Positions 43,694 through 56,220 of a stretch of DNA of 64,000 nucleotides are shown here, piece after piece. The stretch is from Cycas panzhihuaensis (lineage: Eukaryota > Cycadophyta). How positions within the stretch are numbered: the stretch's first letter is position 1; the number at the start of each line of letters is the position of its first letter. The notes beneath the pieces are model-generated. The model did not search any database, was not told where the DNA came from, and saw only the letters and a program-made list of their open reading frames with translations. A program made the translations under genes and the position numbers. The stretch covers positions 19,468,001 to 19,532,000 of the forward strand of contig CM041465.1 of assembly GCA_023213395.1 (NCBI GenBank), given 5' to 3'.

Positions 43694-45683
43694 TTGCTTC
43701 CTTCATATTCCCCACTTGCACTTGCAATGGAGCCATCACTTCCTTCTCCCCACAATCCATGTGGTGAAGGAGATTGTGAAAGTGAATTTAGAAATATTTT
43801 CAAGTTATTATGATAGCATATTTTGTATTGTTTGCTTTTCCTTTCTTTTGCGGTTTGGAAGCATAATACAAGGAGTTGTAAGGCCCAAGGATTCCAATCC
43901 TTTGTCATTATTTATGCTATCTCATTCTTCTTTTTCTTTTCCCTTTTTTGTCCATTTAACAAGGGGAAATGCTGCCGAAATTTTTCCAGCATTCAGAAGA
44001 ATGATTGTAAGGGGAGTCTTTACCCTTTTTTTTTAAAGAATTTTGAGCCATTGAAAATATCCATCATTGTATGCTCTCACCTTGCCCATATTGGGATCCT
44101 GGTGATCAAAAAATGATGGAAATTTCATATGGTATCATGTGTTAATGAGATATTAGCAAGCTGAAATTTTTGCAGAAATACAATTTGATTATTGAACTTC
44201 ACAGGTCTGCAAAATCTTCTACAAAGATCCAATTGAAGTGATTCTAATTGTCAAAGATGGGGCTCTGAGTCTACTTTCCAGTGCAAAATTGGCTCCTAAT
44301 TTGGATGTCGTATGAGGAAGTTATTGTTGTTTTAGTGAATAGCAGTTATTTTTAGTAATAATTCTAGAAAAATATAATTTCCTAACTTTATGGGTCACAA
44401 AACTTTCCAGAAATCATTTGGACCTGATTCCACTTCCTAAAGATGAAGCTCTGAGTCCAGTTTGTAGCATAAAAATCGGCACTCCATTTCGACATCGTGG
44501 GAGAAAGTTATTGCAGATTTAGTGAAGAGTACTTTTTTTGTATTAACAAAAAAAAAAAAAAGTGAAAAAAATTTCTTCATTTTTATAAGGCTTAAAGCCC
44601 ATTGTAAAAGTGAGAAAAAAACACCGGATCGAGCAATATCCGGTGTCCTCACTCACTTATTATCATTGCATTTCAGCACTCTAAAATCACTCAAAGTAAG
44701 CACACAAAGACACTTCAAGCAAGCACTCCAAAAGCACTCAAGCAAGCATTATTTTCGCTAAATGTACGTTTGATGCAATTCGATAATCTTTTCACTCTTC
44801 CTAAAAGGAACGCATCACGTACATTATTTTCTCGCCATCTTGTACTGTTCACACACTTGCCAAGGTTGAGATACCTTGGTTGGCGTAATGCCGCCATAAA
44901 GGAGGTGTGGGTTTCAAGTTGGGACCGACTAAAACTAATATTGGTGAGGTTTGGTTAGCCATACCATCGTGCCTCAATCGTGGATCATCCCGATAACCAA
45001 CCGGAAAATCGAAACTTTAATACAAGATTAAAATATACCCGATCCAATATCTGCTATAGCCATGGGTATGCACGTACCACTCTTTAGAGGAGGTATATAA
45101 TGCTCATTGGTGAACTGGTGAGGATTGGGAGTACCGTCTGCTAGACTTGGATTTCATCACCAAGCATGATTATGTATCGCGGTGAAGGCCAAATTAATTC
45201 TACTAGAAGCCTAGGCATCCCTTCAACAACCTCAACTACACGTTGGACACAAGTTAGAGGTTATTGGGTTGATTACGCATCCTACATTCGAATTTCAAGT
45301 TGTGTAAACCCAATGATGTCAACTTCTACATTGGCCTACAATCTTGTATATTGATCACTTACTTATTTGTAAAAGTGATCCATAGTGTAATCACAATCAT
45401 AGTGCTTCTCATATTCTCGTCAAGGTCAGTTAATATTTGCCACAAGTGTTAGTGGCCAATTTTTATCATAGTGCTTCTCATATTCTGCGTCACACAGTTA
45501 ATATTTGTCACAAGTGTTGGTGACTTTTCTCTAAGTTGCTCCGTTCATCTTTGAGCAACCATTCTCACTTCTTCTTCCTTCTTCTACACTACTTCATTAC
45601 ATTTCCCATTTGTAAATAGTGATCGGTCATTTATTACCATCACTTTTATAGTCCCTTGTTCATTTCTTCCTTCTAAAAGACAC
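43694..45683 (+). other. G, long 2-kb leader before gag
   Basis: No domain is recognisable. Two related blocks (about 44160-44345 and 44390-44530) share a CTCTGAGTC...GTCGT...GAAAGTTATT pattern and form an old direct repeat. An A-run of about 14 lies near 44549. A clean 69-base-period duplication lies at 45398-45524. Short open frames are not supported by any homology visible here. The length is unusual for a copia element with 298-bp LTRs. Confidence 0.65.
45398..45524. repeat. Two-copy direct repeat, period 69 bp
   Basis: CATAGTGCTTCTCATATTCT opens both copies (45398 and 45467), and TTAATATTTG with CACAAGTGTT closes them. It lies in G's leader. Confidence 0.85.
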
Positions 45684-46800
45684 ATGTCTTCACAGCTCAA
45701 GCAAAATGTGAACCGCATTCTAAAAGGGAAAGAAAATTGGGACATGTGGTTCATCGGTGTCGAAATGCCGCAGTATGAAGGTCTATGGAGAGATCACTTA
45801 CAACCTACACCACCGTTATGCCTACTACCACAATCGCTTCGCAGGAGGTGCTCCAACCGCCCCACCGTCAAGCTAAATGCCAATGGGAACTTGATGATGA
45901 TAAAATCCGTGCATGGATACTGCTTGTCACTGATTATTCCCTGCATAATCTCATTGATGAAGCCGTATATGATACTAAGATGGAAAGTTCTTGAAGTTCT
46001 TAAGAAGAACTTTGACACTAATCGACTTAGAATTTGTTCACTTAGTGTTGAAGATGAACAAATTGAAAATGCGTAAGGACATGCAAGTAAGACAATCAAT
46101 CTCCTTCGTCCAATCAAGCAAGCTATTGATAAAGATTTTAAAACTCAATGCATTACATGGGCTTTCTTGATTCACCATGTTCCATATCCCGATTATAAAA
46201 ATCTATTGGGGAGTCTTCAATCCAAAGGAACTTTAAAGACCCTAAACTTTGAGGATCTTCCGATAAGTTCATTGAATTTAATAAGACATTTGATACCAAC
46301 TTTGCCACTACATCGATCCAATTGATGTCGCTTTTGAAGTGGAAGAAGATCTTTGTTACACCAAAAATCAAGGTCAATACTCTCGTGAGGTGGTAATTCC
46401 CATGGAAGAGGAAGAGGTAGACAACAAGGACAACGTCCTCTTAGTCAACAGTGCTCCTCAATTCCAACAAAAATAGTCTCAAGGCCAAGGGCAAAATAAT
46501 CAACTCGACCTAGATCCAGAATCGAGACAATCCAACCAAATAATACTTGACCGAAATCAAACAATCGTGTGCCAAAGGTGTAATAGAAGAGGACATTATG
46601 CCAAAATTGCGTAATCGCCACCAACAACTACCAAGTTATCAACAGCCATGGTGCACATAATGTTGATAATACTTCTTTGAAGATGCTTTTGGTGGAACGC
46701 ACTTGCTCATGCACACCTTCAAAGAATTGGGACCACTTCATCAAATGTTGTTGATAGATCCACTAAGTATATTGAGGCTCATTGTGGCTATGCTTATTCA
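45684..46800 (+). pseudogene. G gag
   Basis: ATG 45684 begins SSQLKQNVNRILKGKENWDMWF, a copia gag opening (W-x-x-W). Frames then alternate: RAWILLVTDYSLHNLIDEA near 45915, VLKKNFDTNRLRICSLSVEDEQ, and a knuckle CQRCNRRGHYAKI near 46563-46605 with the last Cys lost. At least three frameshifts occur. Gag could not be made from this copy. Confidence 0.8.
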
Positions 46801-47200
46801 CTTTTGCCTTCACCACTTGGAGTTGCAAATAGTACTACCTCAACTACGTCATCGTGGATCATGGATACTGGGGCCACACAACACATGGCTTGTCATCACC
46901 CGCTCTTTCAAGATTTTGACTCAAGTTCGTGGTGTTGTACACATGGTCGACAAATCATCTCACCATCGAAGGACTTGGAACAGCTTGCTGAAACTCCTGT
47001 GCCTTCCAGATTTTACACTTGTTGATGTTTTATATATTCTCGCCCGGCGTAATCGCCTCCCTGTCTATCCTTGTATCTTATGGATTTGATCTGAGTGTAA
47101 CTGTAAACAATTAAACTCTCTGTGTCCACCCTCCTTCAAATGCCGTGGTTATGACCAAAATTCTTGATGGCAAACATTTTCACCTAACTGGCTCACTATC
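46801..47200 (+). pseudogene. G aspartic protease
   Basis: SSWIMDTGATQHMACHHPLFQDFD near 46846-46920 holds an intact DTGA active site. The rest of the domain is frameshifted and only LLCLPDFTLVDVLYI near 46990 can be placed (LSDVLYVPG type block). Confidence 0.82.
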
Positions 47201-47214
47201 CTCTAAAGCCAACT

Positions 47215-48240
47215 ATGTTGATGATGAATTTGTTTTTACCACAACCCCGACTCCTCAAAGTTGTCCCAAGCTTTCTATGGCATGCTCGTATGGGCCATAT
47301 CAAAATTAATCGTTTAAGAGAACTACAAGACACTCTTCTGGTTTGCCTAAGTTCCTCCAAGCCCTTTAAATGTGAAGCATGTATTATTGCTAAATCTCAA
47401 AGACAACCCTTTCCTCGTAGTCGTTGGAAATCTACCCAACCTTTGCGGCTTGTACACTCGGATATATGCGGTCCTATGCCCATCCCTTCTATCAAATGTA
47501 AGTGGTACTATATTACTTTCATTGATGATTTTACCAAGAAAGTATGGGTTGCTTTTCTTGCAAAGAAAGATGAAGCTTTTTCTATGTTTCAAGCTTTCAA
47601 GGCCCGCGTGGAAAATGAATCGATTCAAGATCAAAATACTCGGGATCGACAATGGTGGCGGTACACATCCAATGAGTTTGAATCGTACTCTACGCCAACG
47701 TGGAATCAAACATCGACCATCACAGGTGTACACCCCAAAGAAATGGAGTTGCCGAGTATGAACAGACCATCATGAATATGGCTCGTGCTATGCCGGTATA
47801 TAAGAATGTCCCTATCTATCTTTGGGCCGAGGCTATCCGGATCGGCTGTATTGCATCAACACCGTTAGTCCCTCCAAGCTCTTCTCTCCACATGAAATGT
47901 GGTATGGACAAACCCTCTATCTCACACTTAATTTTTGGCTCTACTTGTTATGCTCATATTTTGCGTGAACATAGAAATAAGCTCCAAGATAGAACCATCA
48001 ATGGCATCTTTGTTGTTCACCCTATGGACAAAAAGGGATACAAGGTTTTTATACCTTCAAAGCGCAAAATCATCATCACTAGAGATGTTATCTTTACTGA
48101 GATCAAGATCAATTACTCGACTTGACTCCAAGACGCCTTCATACCGATTTAATGATGCTACCGAATTTGATGTCCAGATTCCAAAATTTAGGGGAGATGT
48201 CAATGATGCTTAAAATCTTAGAATCGACAATAGAGCCCTG
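47215..48240 (+). pseudogene. G integrase
   Basis: LWHARMGHIKINRL, CEACIIAKSQRQPF (zinc finger H, C, C), LVHSDICGPMP near 47452, YYITFIDDFTKKVWVAFL near 47506-47560 supply the N-terminal half and first Asp. The second Asp block is decayed (DNGGG in another frame). TPQRNGVAEYEQTIMNMARAM at 47727-47790, in a third frame, holds the Glu region (E of VAE). The C-terminal part shows HLIFGSTCYAHI and KKGYKVFIPSKRKI. Two frameshifts. Confidence 0.85.
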
Positions 48241-48579
48241 AGGATACAAGTCATGACTCCAATCCAATGTGTACACATCCAAAGACCATCGTTTGTGAAC
48301 AGCCAAGTTGACAAAGGCAAAGCCATGCAGAAGGATCATCTTCTCCAACATCCGTGGTCGCCCATCTTCTCCAAAGATCGCCAACTTCCTCCGTACAATA
48401 TTTCACATGATCCATTTCAGGAACAAAACGAAGATCAAGAGGTTGTGGAAATGAAAACCTCATTCCCAACTCAAGGTTTTCGTGAAGCCTACCAGCCACA
48501 CAAGGACATGCGACCAGATGAGGTAGGCAAATCGGCACTAGAAGTGCCCATAGAGCAAGGATGCATGAATCACTTTCCG

Positions 48580-50100
48580 CTGAGCTTGAACCAACAGAAT
48601 CGCATCTTGCTCTTAATGAAGAGCCCTAACGTATCAAGAAGTCAGAAGCATGTAGCTTGGAGAAATGCCATGAACGAAGAGTATCAATCTCTTATTAAGA
48701 ATCGGACATGGGAGCTTGTTGATCTACCACTTGGAAGAAAGGTAATTCAAAATAAATGGGTGTTCAAAAACAAGTATAGATCGATGGCACCCTAGAAAAC
48801 ACAAGGCGAGGTTGGTAGCAAAAGGATTCACGCAAAGGGAAGGCATTGACTACACCGAAATCTTTGCTCCTACAACCAAGTGGCCTACAATCGAACTCTA
48901 ATAGCCTTGGTCACTCAACAGGTTGGAAAATCCACCAACTCGATGTTAAGACCGCATTTCAATGGGGACCTTAAAGAAGAAATTTACATGGCTCAAATGA
49001 AGGATACGAGATTGACGGCCGAGCATAAAGTTTGTAGGCTCAAAAAGTCCTCAGACGGCTAAAGCAAGCCCTCGTGCTTGGTTTACCAAGTTGTCTCGAA
49101 AGAATGAGGCAACTTGGATATGAGGTTTGTGACTATCAAGATATTGATGCAACATTATTCATCAAGCACCAAAATGATAAAGTCACTTACCTCTTAATCT
49201 TTGTGGATGACATGCTCATAACGGGAATAGTGAATGTGTAATCACCAAATTGAAGAAGGACCTTGCTAAAACTTTTGAATTGTCTCGACCTCTGTTGATG
49301 AAATATTACTTGGGAATTGAAGTAACTCAAAAGGATGGCAAAATCTCTCTCCCAAGAAAAATATATCAACGATCTTCTGACAAAGTTTCAGTTGGAAGGT
49401 GCTCGACCAAAGGATACACCTATGGAGCCTAATATTAAGCTCTCATTGATGGTGACAACAGGAGGCGACGCAACACTCTACAGCAACTTGTAGGTAGTCT
49501 CATATATACTACCAACATAAGGTCAGATATTGCACACTCTATCGGCATTCTTGCAAGATTCATGACAAATCCTAAGCGTAATCATCGCAAGTCGCAATAC
49601 GAGTGTTGAGGTACCTAAAGACGACTAGCAAATATGGTCCATTGTATGAACCCAATGCGTAATTTAAACTTTATGCATACATGCACTCACTTTGCCGAGA
49701 TAAAGACACGTGAAGATCTACGTGCTGGCACGTAACATTTCTTGGAACAACACCAATATCATGGAGATCTAGGCAGAAGATAGTTGCGAGACTCAATCAA
49801 GTCGAGTACATTGCTGCTTCTGAGACAAGCAAGGAGGTGATATGGCTTAGAAAATTGTTGAATACATTAAATGCCACCCAAACAAGTTCTACTAGCTTAC
49901 ATGTTGATAATCAATCTACAATCCGGATGGCTAAAACTCAGATTACATGATCGTACCAAACATATAAGTACAAAAGTCCACAGGATTAGAGAACTAGTTC
50001 ATGATGGCACAATTCAATTGGAGTACTGCCCCACAACAGATCAAGTGGCCGATATCTTCACCAAACCACTGAAGAGGGTGAAGTTTGAAGCCCGAAAGCA
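48580..50100 (+). pseudogene. G reverse transcriptase and RNase H
   Basis: RT starts WRNAMNEEYQSLIKNRTWELVDLP near 48657, then [28 protein letters not shown] near 48810-48870 in another frame, YLLIFVDDMLIT with FVDD near 49200-49211, and KDLAKTFELSRPLLMKYYLGIEV. RNase H: FLGTTPISW, NQVEYIAASETSKEVIWLRKLL near 49795-49860, LHVDNQSTIRMA, then RTKHISTKVHRIRELV and VADIFTKPLKR near 50045-50080. At least five frameshifts. Catalytic FVDD is intact. Confidence 0.88.
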
Positions 50101-50162
50101 ACTCACCTTAGGGCCTCCATCTCGATCGATTAAAGGAGATGACAATAGGACCATCATACTGC

Positions 50163-50310
50163 CTCATTCGTGAAAACCCCTGTGGGCGCAGAAGGACAAG
50201 AGTAAGTCTCGCCTATCCCATTCGTGAAAACCCCATGTAGGCGCGAAAGGATAAGGGTTGTATCATTTTGGAAAATCGGAACTGTGAAACCCGAAAGGGC
50301 ATGGGGATGA
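50163..50310. repeat. Short tandem repeats downstream of G's pol
   Basis: CATTCGTGAAAACCCC followed by a GGCGC-rich piece and AAGGA occurs at 50165 and 50219, with a decayed third copy (CTGTGAAACCCGAAAGG) near 50282. The region up to the PPT is otherwise non-coding. Confidence 0.75.
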
Positions 50311-50540
50311 CCAAATGGTATATGGAGATTCAAGAGATTTCACTACAAAATTTATTGTCTTGATTGGCTATCTCGCTACATTTAAAGAGTCGCTGAGCCA
50401 AAGTTAGTAGATTAGAAAATTTGTGGGTTTTCTTCCCATGAGGGTTTCCCACAAAAGTATCATACTAGTTTGCTTTGTAAGAGGCTCAAATGAAGACCTC
50501 ATAGGATAGAATAAAATAGAATGAAATGACCTTCTACCAT

Positions 50541-50552
50541 TAAGGGGGAGAT
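50541..50552 (+). promoter_or_regulatory. G polypurine tract
   Basis: TAAGGGGGAGAT immediately before the 3' LTR. Confidence 0.88.
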
Positions 50553-50850
50553 TGAAAATGGTTAATGACATTAGGTCATTACATTAGTTGATTATTTCGA
50601 AAAAGGGTCTTAAGTGAACTTTAAATTAGATCACTTAAGTGAAATGCACTTTCATGTGCATTATGTGTAATTTCATTTCACCTAACTCAAATGCTCCCTC
50701 TCTCAATATAAAAGTAAAGCTCAATGGAGGAGATTCATTCTTTACCTCCCCATTTTGTGAGAGCTACTTTCTTTCTCTCAAGTCTCTCTTGCTCCCATGT
50801 TTGCCTTTGTGTTTAGTGCATGGAGATGAAGGATAGATCCACTCTTTTCA
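50553..50850 (+). repeat. G 3' LTR
   Basis: TGAAAATGG to TCTTTTCA, 298 bp, followed by CTTGA and D's gag. Confidence 0.95.
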
Positions 50851-53390
50851 CTTGAGAGGCCTTCCTCCTTTATTGGAAGACTCTTCTTATCATCCCCTTC
50901 CTTTGTCATATTCTAATTTGACCATGGAAGGATTCCCTTTAGATTAGGCATATAATTCCTATATCTCTGAATCTCATGAGCCATCCACTTCCTTCCAAGG
51001 GCCCACCCAAGAGGGTGAGGACCCTATCTTTTACCAGAGTGACCAAGAACACCTGCAAGTCTATCACCTCTCCACTCATGGAGTGGAGGTGTCTTCTCCT
51101 CTAGAGTTCCACAACCTTTGTGGCGATTCTCATGAGGATCACCCCATGGGATCCGCTTTATATGAGGACCCTTCCACCTCTTATGACCAAGCAGGTACGA
51201 CTCCCTCGGATGTAGTGGAAGTGCTCAACCAGTGCTTCCAAGTTGCTAGCCTCCAATCACATCCCAAGTGGTTGGACAACATCTTGTGAAGCATAATGCT
51301 TCCTTCCTCTACATCCACACCACCACATTCATCCTGTTTAACCTCCTTACTACAACGCAGGTATCCCTCATTGTATCTTCCTCTCCTTATGGTTCATACC
51401 CCTTAGGGACCACCTAAGGCATACCCTCTTACCAACTTGGGTTGAGTATGCCTCCCTCTAGTCAAATAACTACACCCTAACCAACTGTAGTCTATCTGCC
51501 TCCTATTAGATTTAGGGGACCTAAGTGTATCCCTACTTCTAGCTATATGGGGCCCGCCCCCACATATTTCTAAGCTCAACTTATGGATATTTCTCTTTAT
51601 GTGCCTCTAGGTTATACTTCTTAATTGTTGGGGCATGATAAGGGAAACCCCCTTCTAGTTTATGGGGTGGATCCGTTGCACCCATATGGGGTCGCACCAT
51701 CTATAGGTGGCCCATATGGGTAAAACCTAATTCCACACCCTTCTATTCCATCCTCTTATGTTTTCTCTCATGTTGTGCCTTTGCAAAGGGGGAAAGCCCT
51801 CTCCCAAGGCACCACCTCTCTAACTCCTTTCCAATAAGGAGTGTACCCACAAGGGGGATGGGCCCCTCGTACCCATCTGCTCCACTACCAATTCCTTCGA
51901 ATGTAGGATTAGTGCCTTCCCGCCAAATGGGAGGGAGTCGATATACCCTTTTGAACCAAGTCTCCTAAGGAGGATTCAGGAAACCTTGCCCATCTCCTCC
52001 TCTATCTTTCATTGATCCTATGGTTCAACCAAGGGTGTGCCCCTTTTGTGGATTATAGATCAACCCCATTATCCATCGAGGCACTAAGAACTAACTTACT
52101 GCCTCACCCTCCTAAGGTTCCCAAATTTGATGGGACCTCATCTCAAGACCTAATGGGGCATGTTAGATATTTTTCCATGGTGTGCATCGATTATTGGATG
52201 TACAACTACATCCTAATAAAACTCTTCCCACGTTCTCTTCAAGGTGATGCCTTTAAATGGTTATTGCCTTCTTGCACACTCTATCCACTCATTCCAGTAG
52301 CTCATTGATGAATTCGTCAATTATTTTAACATAGCTTATCCTTTTGAGAGCTGAATAAAGGCTCTCCTATCTCTTAAACAAGGTCATAATGAGATGAATT
52401 GTGACTTTATAAAACGCTTCCATGATCTTCTCTACTCCACAAAGGCAACCTTACCTAAGGAGTTAAAGAGAGATCTCCTTATTAATGCCCTTCACCCTAA
52501 AGTCCACGTTGAAGTCCTCAAAATGGGGGCAACAATATACGATTTTTCCATAGCCAAGTGCTTGGCCCTCGAGGCTTGAGATCCAAGTGGGTCTCAAGAA
52601 GCCTCTTAGGTCCTCACAACAACATGAGGCACCTCCATCACCTCATGATGTGAAAGTCTAATAGCCTCTTAGGTCTTCATCTCATCTGACAGAGAAGACC
52701 TTGGATCTCTTAACTTCTGCTATGCATTCTTTCAAACATACCATGAAGAAGCTTAAACTCCAAGCCCCTTCATCACCCACTTTGCACAAACCAGCCCACC
52801 AAGCTTCTCAATCCATAGCCCCTAAGGGTGGTAATACCCAATCTTCTCAAACGAGGAAGCCAGATTCATCCTTAGAGAAGAAGTGGTGTTTCATTCATGG
52901 TGAATGATTTCATGAAGATTCACAATGTAGGGCCCAGCACCCTAGAGCCGCCCCATAATGTGACTCTTCCCCAAAATGGACATCTAGGCCCAACCTAAAC
53001 CAACCTGTCCACAAGGATCCTTTCCCCAAACATAGGGAACATAATCATAACATTCAACAAAAGGGTAACCGAAATAGAGGAAGGTCCCCAAACCCTTGCC
53101 CTTCACAAGCTAAAGGGAAGGGTATAAGGAACTCTTCCTCTTCTTCTAATTCTCTTGACCACCCCACTCCTTCCCCCTCTTGATCCCAAAATAAGGGAAA
53201 GAGGGTCATTCAAATGCTTGAGACCACATCATTGTATGCTTTAACTCAGTTCTAAGCAACTAAAGAAGTAATGGGCACTTCTTCTTCTACGCTCTTATCT
53301 CAATCCTCCTCTGGTGACTCCTCCTTTAGAGATCCCTCCACTTCCTAAGACCATTCTCATGCATCCTGGTCATTACAATTTTTGAAGGGC
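50851..53390 (+). pseudogene. D gag (main part)
   Basis: The first codons read LRGLPPLLEDS, matching A's gag directly after the point where G split it. Next come LTMEGFPLD, QVASLQSHPKWLDNIL, then in another frame PPKVPKFDGTSSQD (near 52110), IDYWMYNYILIKLFP, GDAFKW and LYSTKATLPKELKRDLLINALHP. The knuckle is WCFIHGE, stop, FHEDSQC near 52890-52930, the same CX2HX4HX4C spacing as A. A frameshift lies upstream of 52012 and others near 52300 and 52580; stops are mostly TAG, TGA or TAA at Gln, Arg and Trp positions. Confidence 0.85.
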
Positions 53391-54770
53391 ACTTCCCCAA
53401 CCTACTATGAAGGGGAAGCCCTTCTCTATCATTAACAAGCTTCACACCATGGCCATGGGGATGTCTATGATGGATCTCTTGAGAAGCTGTCCTGAGTAAT
53501 GCACCTTTCTCTTATAAACTTTGGGATTAGATGATGCATCCGTTCATGCCTTGGGTATTGCCCCAAGTCATGAACCTATCATCTATTTTGATTCTAAAGA
53601 TCTCCCTCCATCTAGTGAAATGGAATGCCAATGGCACTACCCCTTTACCACAACCATAGACATACCCAAATACACCCTTTGAAGAAATGTTATAGACAAT
53701 GGTTCTTTGGTTAATGGCATGCCCTTACGCATCATGCAAGAGCTTGGTATGTTGGCCCTCGAATTGGTTCCATGGTGTTGTCGGCTATGATGGTAGCAAA
53801 AAGACACCTTTGGGATCGGTTTCCATCCCCCTTACTCTCAAGGATAAAACTGTCCTCACTGACATCACAGTCCTCAATATGGATGTGGACTACAATCTCT
53901 TGTTAGGATGCCCATGGCTCAACTAGATGGGAGCCATGTGCTTGTCCCATTGGGGACAACTTAAATTCATCCATGACGGGTGAATAAAGGTTGACTCTAA
54001 GGAGCCTCCTCCCACTAAGCAATCACGTCAACCCTGTCAAGCAGTTTGTGATAAGGTGAAGGGCAATAAGGGCCCATCTACCCATGTTTCTGCTTGCTCC
54101 ATCGACATTCCTGGCTCATCCTGCCTAGAAGAAGGCCCTTCCTCTTCTTCCTCAAACCTTATCTACTTTGCCTCTATTGATGTAGGGAGTTATGGGTACC
54201 TCACTGTCCTTAATGATGATGAGTCTGATGGCAAGGATAAGGACCTTCCTCATCCCATATCCCTCCTAAACACGAGTAGGAGATGCTCTCTTCGTTTTAG
54301 GTCCCCACCTGAAACCTCTTCTATCAGGGAGACCAGTTTTCCTCTTGGATCACATGTCATTGCTGTCGTATCTCGTGCAATTTCTCATATCACCTCTCCT
54401 TCCACCTCATTGACCTCCCTGAGCAATGAAGTGAGACAACCTCTCATCACCCATCGTGAGGGGTCACTTTTTGACTCTTTCGAAGAGTCTCATGTTTATG
54501 TGGAATGGTGGATAGATCGCTACGGCCCCACCACTCCTTCCACTTCTCACCCCTTATCTTCTCGAAGTGTGGTTATCCATGGGGTAGACTGCTTTGAGGA
54601 TGATGAGGCATTACTTCAACATCAGTCTCCATGCCTAATTTCCCTCCTGGTCACCATAGACTTAGTCACCAGAAGATCTTAGCTATTAGATCACCCCTAG
54701 TTGACCCAAATCCATCCTCTTCTTCTTCGCCCCCTCCTGTTGACTGAGCCCTCCTTCACTTTAAGGAAGG
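53391..54770 (+). pseudogene. D protease and protease-RT linker
   Basis: KGKPFSIINKLHTMAMGMSMMD near 53411, the active-site loop VIDNGSLVNGMPLRIMQELG near 53686-53745, GYDGSKKTPLG, VDYNLLLGCPWLN near 53886-53926, WGQLKFIHDG. The linker 54056-54682 (208 codons without a stop) is Ser-rich and acidic: ACSIDIPGSS, DVGSYGYLTVLNDDESDG, SLLNTSRRCS. It has no recognisable fold and varies in length among A, C and D. Confidence 0.82.
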
Positions 54771-55840
54771 GAATGCTATGTGCATGGGGGCAACCAAGGA
54801 CATCATCCTTACTCCCGGTAAGGTCATAAAGGTGGGAGTATAATGCTCTCCTAATGAAATGAAGGAATACACCCTTCTTTCCTAGGAATTATGTGATGTT
54901 TTTGCACGGGACTACTCTAACATGAGGGGAATAGACCTTTTTATCATCACCCACAACCTCACTACCATCTCGGGTGCTTACCTCATGTGGCAAAAGTAGT
55001 GCCCTCTTCACCCAAAATATTTAACTGCGATGAAGATGGAAGTTGAGAAACTTCTAGACACGGTGTTAATTACTTCCATCAAATACCCCAAATGGGTCTC
55101 GAACATCGTTCCCATTGCTAAAAAGAACGAGACAATTTAGATATGCATCAACTTTCGTGATATTAACAATGTATGTCCTAAGGATAAATTTCCTCTCCCC
55201 TTCATTAATCAAATCATTAATTGAACTGCAAGGTTTAAAGTCATGTTCTTGATGGATGGCATCTTGAGATACAACCAAATCCAAATTTCCCCCAAGACCA
55301 TCATAAGACAGCCTTCACCATGCCTTGGAGCACCTTTTAATATAAAGTAATGCCCTTTGGGCTTAAGAACGCAGGTGCCACTTATCAAAGGGTAATGCAA
55401 TTTGTCTTTCACAACCTTATTAACAAAACCCTAAGGGGTTTTATAGATGGCATGATGGGCCTCTCACGTATTAGGGCCCACCATCCTAGTGATTTATGGG
55501 TCATCTTCACCTGATGCCACAAATACCATGTAAGCCTGAACCCCCATAAATATGCATTTGCCATGATAGTTGGCAAACTCCTTAGATTCCTTGTTTTAAA
55601 ACAAAGTATCCAAATTGATCCCAACAAAGTCAAGGCCATCCTTGGCATGCCACCTCCCAAGACCCAATGATAAATCAAGTCATTCTTAGGTAGATTAGAC
55701 TTCCTTAGGTTTTTCTTTGCGAATTTCACCATAAATGCAAAACCCCTTACCAATCTGTTGAAGAAAAGGACCCCATTTATTTGGTCTCTAAAGGCCCAAT
55801 AAGCCTTCAAGGAGCTCAAGAGAGCTCTCACTTCTGCTCT
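54771..55840 (+). pseudogene. D reverse transcriptase
   Basis: NMRGIDLFIITHNLTTISGA, LHPKYLTAMKMEVEKLL, YPKWVSNIVPIAKKN, ICINFRDINNVCPKDKFPLP, FKVMFLMDGILRYNQIQI. After a frameshift near 55290 the catalytic motif reads FIDG at 55440-55451, so the second Asp of xMDD has become Gly. Many stops. RT of this copy is dead both by frame and by active site. Confidence 0.87.
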
Positions 55841-56220
55841 GACTTTGGTGTTCCCTCTCTTTGATAGGCCCTTCATCCTTTATACCTTGGCCACCAATGA
55901 ATCCTTGGGTGCCATGCTTGCCCAAGAGGATGACTTGGGAACTGAGAGTGTTATTTATTTTATCATTCATACCCTAGTTATTGATGAGCTTAATTACTCC
56001 CCTACCGAGAAGGAATGCCTCTCCTTAGTGCATGCCACTAAGAAGTTCATGCACTACTTGCACATAAACACTACTCGAGTGATTGTCCAATTTGATCCCT
56101 TGAGGTATTTGCTAACCCAATCCAACCTGACAGGTAGGATTGGCAAGTGGGTCATCCTCCTTTAGGAATTCAATCTTCAAATTGTTAATAGGAAATCAAA
56201 GAAGGGGATGGTGGTTGTTG
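55841..56220 (+). pseudogene. D RNase H (ordinary gypsy type)
   Basis: FDRPFILYTLATNESLGAMLAQED near 55859, with Asn (55896-55898) at the first catalytic position as in C. ELNYSPTEKECLSLVHATKKF supplies the Glu block, undamaged here, and VIVQFDPLRYLLTQSNLTGRIGKW the next Asp block. 106 codons run without a stop. Confidence 0.85.

Larger units (their letters stand above)
43383..50850 (+). mobile_element. Element G: Ty1/copia retrotransposon with near-identical LTRs and a degraded coding region
   Basis: 298-bp LTRs at 43383-43680 and 50553-50850, PBS, a 2-kb leader, gag, protease, integrase, RT, RNase H, PPT. The target duplication is CTTGC left and CTTGA right, and A's gag supports CTTGA-like sequence as the original site. 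LTRs differ at three positions only. The coding part is broken by many frameshifts and stops. It belongs to a copia family distinct from F and H. Confidence 0.93.

Noticed and set aside
47347-47733. 128-codon - strand frame in G
   Set aside because: Shadow of the integrase core on the + strand.
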